Assembly: GCA_964598255.1 (NCBI GenBank)
Contig: CAZRBA010000121.1
Span: 1 to 5,052 of the forward strand
Reading direction: 5' to 3'
From: Caldithrix sp964598255
Lineage (GTDB): Bacteria > Calditrichota > Calditrichia > Calditrichales > Calditrichaceae
DNA: 5,052 bases
Part shown: piece by piece, positions 1 through 5,052 of the stretch
How positions within the stretch are numbered: position 1 is the stretch's first letter
Layout of the letters: each line of letters starts with the position of its first letter
Translations under genes and position numbers: made by a program
The notes under the pieces: model-generated
Database searches by the model: none
The model's input: only the letters and a program-made list of their open reading frames with translations
Told to the model about the DNA's origin: nothing

Positions 1-429
1 CAGTTCGCAGTGGCGAAAAGTAATGTGATCGCCGCGCAGCTTGATTAAATCGTAGGCCTTGCCGCCCATGTCAAAGATTAAATTTTCGAAAGTCCAGTAG
101 GCCGTGTAAATGGAAAAAGAAGATTGGGGGATGATTTTGACGCGTTCTCCGGGATAGGCCGAAACGACAATAGCCTCGGTTTGAGTACCGGATGCCGAGG
201 ATGAACCGAGAGAAAGGGATTCGGAATAAACACGAGGCGGTGTAGATGAGTTCCCCCGGATAAATAGAGTATCACCGGCCTGTAAATATGTAAATGCTTG
301 AGCAATCGAATTGAACGGTTGGTCAAAGGTACCCGATCCGGATTCTGAAGCGGTATTATCGGCATAATAAACCGTACCCGCAAATGTAAGTTGTGATACG
401 AATAACAATATTAACAAAAGATATTTCAT
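1..429 (-). CDS. Secreted right-handed beta-helix (pectate-lyase-like) protein, N-terminal part
   Basis: Reading leftwards from the ATG at 429, 143 codons stay open to the window edge, so the C-terminus is missing. Residues 1-17 form a Sec signal peptide (MKYLLLILLFVSQLTFA) with probable cleavage before Gly18. The mature start reads YYADNTASESGSGTFDQPF, then SIAQAFTYLQAGDTLFIRG (41-59) and EAIVVSAYPGERVKI (85-99). This order (a YYV-like strand, a Gly/Ser 'SGSGT' turn, 'PF.SI..A', 'AGDTL.IRG', then 'AYPGE.V.I') is typical of the first turns of secreted parallel beta-helix proteins (DUF1565/pectate-lyase superfamily). Further coils follow at YWTFENLIFD and DHITFRHCEL. A ribosome site AAAGGG (440-435) lies 5 nt before the start. 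Such proteins bind or cut polysaccharides or act as surface adhesins; the part with any catalytic residues is outside the window, so activity is undecided. It is divergent from the CsgG-like gene and probably a separate unit. Confidence 0.85.
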   Translation of the reverse strand, partial: MKYLLLILLFVSQLTFAGTVYYADNTASESGSGTFDQPFNSIAQAFTYLQAGDTLFIRGNSSTPPRVYSESLSLGSSSASGTQTEAIVVSAYPGERVKIIPQSSFSIYTAYWTFENLIFDMGGKAYDLIKLRGDHITFRHCEL

Positions 430-443
430 AATTTCCCTTTAGT

Positions 444-464
444 TTTGTAAAAAATCTTTACAAA
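444..464. repeat. 21-bp palindrome, possible operator near the beta-helix gene
   Basis: Two perfect 8-bp arms, TTTGTAAA (444-451) and TTTACAAA (457-464), flank a 5-bp spacer. The element begins 15 bp upstream of the beta-helix start codon (429) and just upstream of its ribosome site. It could be a repressor operator overlapping that gene's promoter, or an RNA hairpin in its leader. The arms and spacing match a second palindrome at 526-546, which favours a protein-binding site. The cognate regulator is not in the window. Confidence 0.5.
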
Positions 465-525
465 TGCACAAAGTTACTGCGTGTGTTTTGTGCGATAGAC
501 ACGAATTTCCGATATTGTGCGTTTT

Positions 526-546
526 ATTGCAAACTGTTTTTGCAAT
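526..546. repeat. Second 21-bp palindrome with the same half-site
   Basis: ATTGCAAA (526-533) and TTTGCAAT (539-546) are perfect 8-bp inverted arms around a 5-bp spacer (CTGTT). Arm length and spacer match the palindrome at 444-464, and the joint consensus is WTTGYAAA-N5-TTTRCAAW. The two centres are 82 bp apart. This copy lies 29 bp upstream of the -35 box of the candidate rightward promoter, so a dimeric regulator bound here could act on either divergent gene. Function is inferred from symmetry and position only. Confidence 0.5.
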
Positions 547-574
547 TATTGTGCCGATGGTTTTTGATTTGAGC

Positions 575-603
575 TTGACATTGTACTGTTTAGTTTTTAA
601 TAT
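575..603 (+). promoter_or_regulatory. Candidate sigma70-type promoter for the CsgG-like operon
   Basis: A consensus -35 box TTGACA (575-580) is followed after 17 bp by TAATAT (598-603), which matches the -10 consensus at 4 of 6 positions. Transcription would begin near 610, giving a leader of about 145 nt before the ATG at 755. No better box pair was found closer to the gene. The perfect -35 and ideal spacing support it; the mediocre -10, the long leader and the uncertain phylum lower confidence. Confidence 0.45.
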
Positions 604-754
604 GAATTTACTTAGTAAACTGAATTTTAAAGGTTTAAAGCGTATTTTCCAAAATACTAGTCTTTCATTTAGATATTAATTCATAAGTTAATAAAGTCGA
701 TTTACTAAAACGATTTTTGTCGCTTGCCTTACCATACGAAAAAGGAGCGTTTTT

Positions 755-1942
755 ATGGACGCAGTAAAGCATCCTTACAGGCCTCGTTTTGGAATTTTAA
801 TAATTTTACTAATTTCCGTTTTTAGCATTTCCTACGGACAGCAAATGCGCTGGTACAAGCATTATTTTCATGGATTGCAGGCAATGAAAAGCGGAAATTA
901 CCAGGAAGCTGCCAAACATTTTCATGCTTGTTTGCGCGTAAAAAGTTCGGATAAAAAGAAGACCCGAGCTTTTGGAGCCGTTTTTATTGAATATTTTCCT
1001 CATCGTGAATTGGGTATTTGTCTTTTTTATTTGGGACAACCTGAGCTGGCCAAAAAACAGTTGCGTATTTCCTTGCAACAAGCCCCTTCGGTGCGTGCCC
1101 GAGAATATTTGCAAAAAATCGAATCCGGGGATGTGATTCGAGGCGGCCCGCAAACCAACGAACAAACAACGGAGATGTTTGCAAAAAAAGAAAGCAAAGC
1201 CGCAGCCCCGGTTGAGCGCCCTGACACGAATAGGAACACGGAGCCGGATATGGGCGAAATTGGTGAGCGGATGAGTATTGCCGTATTACCTTTTTCCAGC
1301 CAAGGGATCGGCGGGGAATTAAGCGGGGTGGATTTGCTTGATAAACTTATAACCGGTTTTGTTAATTCCAAACGTTTTAAAGTGATTGAGCGTGCCCAAC
1401 TGGAAAAAATTTTAAACGAGCAAAAATTGGGGCTAAGTGGCATTGTAGATCCCAGCACGGCGGCCGAAATAGGTAAAGGTATCGGGGTGGATGCGGTTGT
1501 ACTGGGTAGTGTAACCCGAGCGGGAAATTCATTAAGTATTGATGCCCGTCTGATCGATACGGAGAGCGCGGCCATAATTTCGGCCCAAGATGCTTACAGT
1601 GACCGGATTTCGCTTTATCAGATTTCGCAAATGGTGAATACCCTGGCTCAAAAATTTACCAAAGATTTGCCCATTGTTAAGGGACTGGTTATCAATATTA
1701 AAGGGAATCAGCTAACTTTGGATTTCGGCTCTAACAAAAAAATTAAAAAAGGTATGAAATGCATCGTCTATCGCGAAGGAGATCCGATTGTACATCCGGT
1801 AACGGGGAAAGTGATCGGGCGAATGATCAATCAGATTTGTGTGGCGCGTATTACCGAAACAATGCCAAATTTTTCGATCGCGGAAATTGAAAAAAGTTTG
1901 TCCGGAGTTCCGCAAAAGCTGGATAAGGTGATTACCAAATAA
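755..1942 (+). CDS. Exported TPR/CsgG-fold protein with FlgT-C-like C-terminal domain
   Basis: A 395-residue protein starting at the ATG 7 nt after an AAAGGAG ribosome site (741-747). Residues 1-28 are a signal peptide: a basic start (KHPYRPR), hydrophobic ILIILLISVFSI, then SYG|QQ. There is no cysteine at the cut, so it is not an obvious lipoprotein, unlike CsgG itself. Residues 37-70 and 82-115 look like TPR helices (GNYQEAAKHF, HRELGICLFYLGQPELAKKQL). A polar linker spans about 124-170. Residues 172-280 are a clear CsgG/TolB-N-like domain: SIAVLPF (174-180), RFKVIERAQLEKIL (207-220), GLSGIVDPSTAAEIGKGIGV (226-245), DAVVLGSV (246-253), ARLIDTE (264-270). Residues 309-375 resemble the FlgT C-terminal domain: KGLVINIKGNQLTLDFG, then KKGMKCIVYREGDPIVHP.TGKVIG. 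The probable location is the periplasm, in an envelope complex. A barrel gene follows 72 bp downstream, probably co-transcribed. Domain identity is firm; the cellular role is not known. Confidence 0.88.
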   Translation: MDAVKHPYRPRFGILIILLISVFSISYGQQMRWYKHYFHGLQAMKSGNYQEAAKHFHACLRVKSSDKKKTRAFGAVFIEYFPHRELGICLFYLGQPELAKKQLRISLQQAPSVRAREYLQKIESGDVIRGGPQTNEQTTEMFAKKESKAAAPVERPDTNRNTEPDMGEIGERMSIAVLPFSSQGIGGELSGVDLLDKLITGFVNSKRFKVIERAQLEKILNEQKLGLSGIVDPSTAAEIGKGIGVDAVVLGSVTRAGNSLSIDARLIDTESAAIISAQDAYSDRISLYQISQMVNTLAQKFTKDLPIVKGLVINIKGNQLTLDFGSNKKIKKGMKCIVYREGDPIVHPVTGKVIGRMINQICVARITETMPNFSIAEIEKSLSGVPQKLDKVITK

Positions 1943-1954
1943 TTTTTAGGAGCA

Positions 1955-1984
1955 TTAAACGATAGGGGAGTTTTCCTCGTTTAA
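1955..1984 (+). other. Intergenic stem-loop between the CsgG-like and barrel genes
   Basis: TTAAACGA (1955-1962) and TCGTTTAA (1977-1984) are perfect 8-bp inverted arms around 14 nt. The interior (TAGGGGAGTTTTCC) could extend the stem through GG/CC and G-U pairs. No T-run follows, so it is not a standard intrinsic terminator. It fills most of the 72-bp gap and ends 18 nt before the AGGAGG site of the next gene. An RNA-processing or stability hairpin that sets unequal expression of the two genes is plausible. Confidence 0.5.
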
Positions 1985-2014
1985 CCACAATCCCACCTAA
2001 CAGGAGGATATTTT

Positions 2015-2647
2015 ATGAGATCATTTTTAGTTACGGCCTTAGTCGTAATTTTAGGCTTTTCGGGAATTGGTCTGGCACAGTTCCCGAAGGTTTCGCGTCA
2101 ACCGCAAATTGAAGTGTTCGGCGGTTTGGCTGTTCCTTTGTCCCCCAAAGAATTTTCGGATTATTATAAGGTAGGATTAAGTTTGCACGGGCAATATGTA
2201 ATATTTCCTTCGCCCCGATTGGGCCTTAGTTTTGCTCTTGCCTACGAGGGATTTAGTTTTGACGGCGATAAATTCATGCAGGACATTCAAAACAGTGATC
2301 CGTTTACGGATTATTCCGGTTTCGGTGTGGACGGTTCTGCCAGTATTGTTGAATTTGGCATCGGTGTTCGCCCGTATTTGACGTCACCCGAGGCCAATAT
2401 GCAAGTATTTTTATACGGCATGGTCACTTACAATATTTTGGATACAAAAGCTGATCTTTCGTACAAGGATCGCAATTTTTATTCCGGTGAAGACAAAGAA
2501 AAAAAGTTCGGGCTGGCCTTGGGCCCAGGAATCGAGATACCGTTGAATGATACGATGAATTTAATTGGCCAAGGGGTTTTTCGTTATATTTTTACTTCGG
2601 GTGACGGGACCTCTTTTTTGGGCATTACAACCGGAATCGTTTTTTAG
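2015..2647 (+). CDS. Small outer-membrane beta-barrel protein (about 8 strands)
   Basis: A 210-residue protein with a strong AGGAGG site (2002-2007) 7 nt before the ATG. Residues 1-21 are a signal peptide (hydrophobic LVTALVVILGF, cut at GLA|Q). The mature part alternates in the manner of membrane beta-strands, roughly at 31-41, 51-64, 69-83, 107-120, 127-142, 163-176, 180-193 and 199-210, with longer polar loops at 84-106 and 143-162. It ends in GITTGIVF, with a terminal Phe as expected of the C-terminal signal read by the BAM machinery. Length and pattern fit OmpW/OmpX-like eight-stranded barrels (the OMP_b-brl type), but no specific family is recognised. Eight-stranded barrels are usually too narrow for large substrates, so it may be a membrane anchor or partner for its neighbours. 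It lies between the CsgG-like gene and a terminator, so it is the last gene of that transcript. Confidence 0.82.
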   Translation: MRSFLVTALVVILGFSGIGLAQFPKVSRQPQIEVFGGLAVPLSPKEFSDYYKVGLSLHGQYVIFPSPRLGLSFALAYEGFSFDGDKFMQDIQNSDPFTDYSGFGVDGSASIVEFGIGVRPYLTSPEANMQVFLYGMVTYNILDTKADLSYKDRNFYSGEDKEKKFGLALGPGIEIPLNDTMNLIGQGVFRYIFTSGDGTSFLGITTGIVF

Positions 2648-2666
2648 GATTCGGGAAAAATTAAAT

Positions 2667-2704
2667 AGCGGCGACGTATCCGAACGTTGCCGCTTTGATT
2701 TTTT
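2667..2704 (+). terminator. Rho-independent terminator after the barrel gene
   Basis: AGCGGCGACGT (2667-2677) pairs with ACGTTGCCGCT (2684-2694) through 11 base pairs, one of them G-U, around the 6-nt loop ATCCGA. TTGATTTTTT (2695-2704) follows directly. It lies 19 bp after the barrel stop codon. On the opposite strand the stem is followed by an AT-rich ATTTAATTTTT, so it might also work in reverse, though no converging gene exists here. It should end most transcripts from the CsgG-like/barrel pair before the LPP20-like gene. Confidence 0.85.
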
Positions 2705-2755
2705 AGGTATTTTAGAATGCCTTGAAAATAAATCCGAAAAACAGGAAAAAGCATC

Positions 2756-4141
2756 ATGTTGATTAAAGTAAATATGATTTTTATTGCTTTACTTTTATGT
2801 ACAGCTATAAGCAGTGCGCAAAACAAAATGCCCGCGTGGATCGAACAACGACCGATGGATGCGCGCTATTATATTGGTATTGGCTATGCTTCGAAAACAG
2901 AGCACCCGAACGATTATCAAAAAGTGGCGCGTGATAATGCTTTGAGTGACATTGCCTCGCAGATTAAGGTACAAATTTCCAGCGATTTTATGCAGCAAGT
3001 AGTAGAGAAAGCAGGATTGGTTGCCGATCAATTCAAGTCTTTTGTCCGATCTTCAACAAAGGCAGAACTGGAAGGGTACGAATTGGTAGATCGTTACGAG
3101 ACACCAAGTGACTATTGGGTGTATTATCGTCTTTCCAAAGCCAAGTACAAAGCTTTAAAAACTGCCAAGCTTAATAAAGCGAAAGCGCTGTCGTTGGATA
3201 TGTTCAACAAGGGAAGAACTGCCGAAAAATCAGGTCAAATAGCAAAAGCGCTTTTATTTTACTTTCAGGCTGTGCCTCCCATTGAAAAGTATATCAACGA
3301 ATCGTTAGAAGTCGAAGTTGCGGGACAACGGATTTACTTATTTAATGAAATTTATGCCTCTTTGCAGCGTATCTTAGGAAGGTTGAGAATGGAGGCTTTA
3401 AATCCGGAAGTAAAAGGTAAATGGGGCCAACCCTTGGCACGGCCATTAACGGTGCATGTACAATTTGCAGAAGGAACCGGAACAAAAGGTTCGCTGCAAA
3501 ATCTTCCCGTCGAATTTTCTTTTACTCGTGGTGCAGGCGATTTAATAAAACATGCCTACACCGATGCCGCAGGAATGGCTAAAACACGTGTTTTACGGAT
3601 TAGTTCTTCGAACAATCTGCAAATTATTCAAGCAAAAGTCGATTTGAATAAGCTGGTCAATGAAAATAATCCTTCAATTGTTTTAAAAGGAATTATGAAC
3701 AGTCTTGTAGTGCCCGCTACGCGGATTTTAATTCATGTGGTAGGATTAACTGCTTATGTGCAAACCGACGAATCGATTTTGGGCAGAAAAGCGCTTGTTA
3801 AGCAATTAGAGCCGGCCTTGAAAAATGCACTCGGAGAACAGGGTTTTACATTCAGTCCTTCTCCCGCTCAAGCGGATTTTTTGATTAAGCTTAAAGCGGT
3901 GGCGCGTAAAGGTGCCGAAATGTATGGTTTGCATTCTTCATTTGTTACGCTCACTTTTTCGGCAATTGATTTACATTCGGGGCAGGAAATTTATAAAAGC
4001 GTTTTGGACGATATTAAAGGTATTGATCTTACGTATCAAAAGGCGGGCGTGAAAGCATTAAGCAATGCGGCTAAAGAAGTTAATGCAAAGTTAGTTCCCG
4101 AATTCATACAAAAAATCGGTTCGGTAAAAGCGGATAAATAG
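2756..4141 (+). CDS. Exported LPP20-domain multidomain envelope protein
   Basis: A 461-residue protein. The start is the ATG at 2756, with only a weak AGGA (2742-2745) 10 nt upstream; an in-frame ATG at 2774 is possible but has no better site. Residues 1-21 are a signal peptide cut at SSA|Q; Cys15 lies in LLLC, a poor lipobox. Residues 25-128 match the LPP20/FlgP type: MPAWIEQRP, YYIGIGYAS (38-46), a helix with ARDNALSDIASQIKVQISS (58-76), SSTKAELEGYELVDRYE (99-115), then WVYYRLSK (121-128). A helical TPR-like stretch follows (about 145-180). Residues 225-300 look like a beta-sandwich, with a 'TDAAGMAKTRV' turn. Residues 320-450 form an unassigned alpha/beta domain ending in DLTYQKAGVKALSNAAKEV. 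LPP20 lipoproteins are usually under 200 residues, so this is a large, apparently non-lipidated relative. It lies 108 bp after the barrel gene, across a terminator, and probably functions with the preceding pair in the periplasm. Confidence 0.85.
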   Translation: MLIKVNMIFIALLLCTAISSAQNKMPAWIEQRPMDARYYIGIGYASKTEHPNDYQKVARDNALSDIASQIKVQISSDFMQQVVEKAGLVADQFKSFVRSSTKAELEGYELVDRYETPSDYWVYYRLSKAKYKALKTAKLNKAKALSLDMFNKGRTAEKSGQIAKALLFYFQAVPPIEKYINESLEVEVAGQRIYLFNEIYASLQRILGRLRMEALNPEVKGKWGQPLARPLTVHVQFAEGTGTKGSLQNLPVEFSFTRGAGDLIKHAYTDAAGMAKTRVLRISSSNNLQIIQAKVDLNKLVNENNPSIVLKGIMNSLVVPATRILIHVVGLTAYVQTDESILGRKALVKQLEPALKNALGEQGFTFSPSPAQADFLIKLKAVARKGAEMYGLHSSFVTLTFSAIDLHSGQEIYKSVLDDIKGIDLTYQKAGVKALSNAAKEVNAKLVPEFIQKIGSVKADK

Positions 4142-4252
4142 AAGGGGCGCAAAACAACGGGTTATTAATAAGTACGTTTATTGCACGAAGGGAATAGCGG
4201 GGGGCTTTTTAATTTTTATCGTAATTCATGTTTTAAAAAACCTCATGTATTT

Positions 4253-4281
4253 TTGAACACATTTCTTATTTTCAGTATATT
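4253..4281 (+). promoter_or_regulatory. Candidate sigma70-type promoter for the POT transporter
   Basis: TTGAAC (4253-4258) and TATATT (4276-4281) are separated by 17 bp; the -10 matches consensus at 5 of 6 positions and the -35 at 4 of 6. Transcription would begin near 4288, about 36 nt before the ATG at 4324. The rest of the 182-bp gap (4142-4323) has a T-rich tract after a G-run (4199-4217) but no good stem, so no clear terminator was seen for the LPP20-like gene. Confidence 0.55.
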
Positions 4282-4313
4282 CTAACTTTAATTTTATGCA
4301 ATAAGAAACAAAA

Positions 4314-4318
4314 AGGAG
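4314..4318 (+). promoter_or_regulatory. Ribosome binding site that fixes the transporter start
   Basis: AGGAG lies 5 nt before the ATG at 4324. An earlier out-of-frame ATG at 4320 is only 1 nt from the site and reaches a stop after three codons (ATG TAT GTT TAA), so 4324 is the true start. Confidence 0.75.
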
Positions 4319-4323
4319 CATGT

Positions 4324-5052
4324 ATGTTTAAAAATCATCCTAAGGGATTGATGACCCTCTTCTTTACGGAAATGTGGGAGCGTTTTGGCTTTTACACCAT
4401 GTTGGCCGTGTTTGTTTTGTATATGGATGAAGTTTTTCATTGGAGCGATGCGCACAAGGGGCAGGTTTACGGGTTATATTTGGCTTTTGTTTATTTTACA
4501 CCCATTGCAGGCGGCTGGATTGCCGATCGCATATTGGGCTATCGGTTGACCATAAAGCTTGGTGCGATTATTTTGGGAATCGGATATTTATTGCTGTCTT
4601 TTTCCAATCCGGAACGTATTTGGCTTTTCTTTTTGGCATTGGCCGTTTTGGTAATCGGTAACGGATTATTTAAAGCCAATATTTCGGTTTTGGTCGGTAA
4701 TTTGTATCCCTTGGGAAGTCCGTTAAAAGATCCCGGATACAATATTTTTTACATGGGGATTAATTTGGGCGCATTGATTGCACCGTTGACGGCCACGGCA
4801 CTTCATAATTATTTTGGCAGCTACCAAAGCGCGTTTGCAGCCGCTGCGGTAGGAATGTTGCTTTCGTTGGTGGTATTTGAAGTATGGAAAGGCAATTACA
4901 TGCAAGCCGACCATGCTTCGGCTGCGGCAAAAGCCGATGAAAGCACCAAGGAAGAACGGGTTTCTCCCGAGCAAGAGAAAGAGCGTATTGTTGCCTTGTT
5001 GACGATTTTTGCCATCGTGATTTTCTTTTGGATGTCTTTCCATCAGAACGGT
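4324..5052 (+). CDS. POT/PTR2-family proton-dependent oligopeptide transporter, N-terminal half
   Basis: 243 codons stay open to the window edge, about half of a usual POT protein (roughly 450-520 residues). This inner-membrane MFS symporter family imports di- and tripeptides with protons. TM1 carries the ExxERFxxY motif (E16, E19, R20, F21, Y24). GGWIADRILGYR (63-74) is the MFS motif A loop. FKANISVLVGNLY (116-128) in TM4 matches the family's FKPNIS signature with Ala replacing Pro and the conserved Lys117 kept. FYMGINLGALIAP (142-154) is the PTR2 signature in TM5. TM6 spans about 166-186, and TM7 begins near 222 (IVALLTIFAIVIFFWMSFHQNG). The 192-221 linker between them is highly polar, with no sign of the HA/HB helices found there in many bacterial POTs. 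In TM7, His240 lies where Glu or Asp usually precedes Gln. The gene has its own promoter and ribosome site and is probably unrelated to the upstream cluster. Confidence 0.92.
   Translation, partial: MFKNHPKGLMTLFFTEMWERFGFYTMLAVFVLYMDEVFHWSDAHKGQVYGLYLAFVYFTPIAGGWIADRILGYRLTIKLGAIILGIGYLLLSFSNPERIWLFFLALAVLVIGNGLFKANISVLVGNLYPLGSPLKDPGYNIFYMGINLGALIAPLTATALHNYFGSYQSAFAAAAVGMLLSLVVFEVWKGNYMQADHASAAAKADESTKEERVSPEQEKERIVALLTIFAIVIFFWMSFHQNG

Larger units (their letters stand above)
430..754. other. Divergent intergenic region (325 bp), apparently non-coding
   Basis: This AT-rich stretch separates the divergently transcribed beta-helix and CsgG-like genes and must hold control signals for both. 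It contains two 21-bp palindromes (444-464 and 526-546), an inverted GCACAAA/TTTGTGC pair (466-472 and 487-493), further TTGTGC copies at 515-520 and 549-554, and a TTGACA-17-TAATAT promoter (575-603). The 71-codon ORF at 464-679 has no Shine-Dalgarno and no recognisable protein features, so it is not called. No convincing promoter was found for the leftward gene. No tRNA-like or known riboswitch structure was recognised. Confidence 0.7.

Noticed and set aside
78..383. 101-codon minus-strand ORF near the left edge
   Set aside because: It is another frame on the same strand as the beta-helix gene, which has a signal peptide, ribosome site and family motifs.
464..679. 71-codon plus-strand ORF in the divergent intergenic region
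   Set aside because: It has no Shine-Dalgarno, begins inside a palindrome, runs across the candidate promoter, and its Phe/Leu/Cys-rich translation looks like random AT-rich sequence.
1027..1575. 182-codon minus-strand ORF
   Set aside because: It is antisense to the CsgG-like gene, whose conserved motifs in this stretch fix the true coding strand; its translation is Ser/Pro-rich with no domain.
2705..2722. Small hairpin AGGTATT / AATGCCT downstream of the terminator
   Set aside because: Seven pairs including a wobble, mostly A-T, with a 4-nt loop; likely chance in this composition.
2565..2762. 65-codon plus-strand ORF spanning the barrel's end and the next start
   Set aside because: It is out of frame with the barrel, passes through the terminator stem and has no ribosome site of its own.
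4162..4182. TTATTAATAA palindrome and adjacent AATAA/TTATT repeat
   Set aside because: Low-complexity A/T palindromes are expected by chance, and there is no second copy to support a binding site.
4194..4217. Possible terminator after the LPP20-like gene (AGC, G-run, GCT, then T-rich)
   Set aside because: Only three base pairs can form before the T-run, too weak to call.
4723..5043. 106-codon minus-strand ORF
   Set aside because: It is antisense to the POT transporter, whose signature motifs show the real frame.

Overview
The window looks like chromosomal DNA from a Gram-negative (diderm) bacterium. Three of the five genes encode Sec-exported envelope proteins in one cluster: a CsgG-fold protein, a small outer-membrane beta-barrel and an LPP20-type protein. 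A fourth exported protein is encoded divergently. Several cues point to the FCB group: the start of a parallel beta-helix secreted protein, a POT transporter with a 'FHQNG' segment in TM7, and three signal peptides cut just before Gln (the 'Q-rule' described for Bacteroidetes). Strong AGGAG Shine-Dalgarno sites sit in front of most genes, which is unlike typical Bacteroidetes, so a non-Bacteroidetes FCB lineage such as Calditrichota or Ignavibacteria is a reasonable but low-confidence guess.

Layout: (1) 1-429, minus strand: 5' part of a gene for a secreted beta-helix (pectate-lyase-like) protein, running off the left edge. (2) 430-754: AT-rich divergent intergenic region with two 21-bp palindromes that share a half-site, other short repeats and a sigma70-like promoter pointing right. 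(3) 755-1942: exported TPR + CsgG + FlgT-C-like protein. (4) 2015-2647: eight-stranded outer-membrane barrel. (5) 2667-2704: clear intrinsic terminator. (6) 2756-4141: exported LPP20-domain protein with extra middle and C-terminal domains. (7) 4142-4323: intergenic region with a good sigma70-like promoter. (8) 4324-5052: 5' half of a POT-family proton/peptide symporter, cut by the right edge.

How they may work together: the central trio (CsgG-like, barrel, LPP20-like) combines families that recur in envelope assemblies such as FlgO/FlgP/FlgT around the Vibrio flagellum and CsgG-type outer-membrane complexes. The CsgG-like protein has neither a lipobox nor room for the membrane hairpins of the curli pore, and the LPP20-like protein has no convincing lipobox. 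A soluble periplasmic complex docked on the small barrel is therefore more likely than a curli-type secretion pore. This is inference; no flagellar or curli gene is visible. The beta-helix protein and the transporter are probably separate transcription units.
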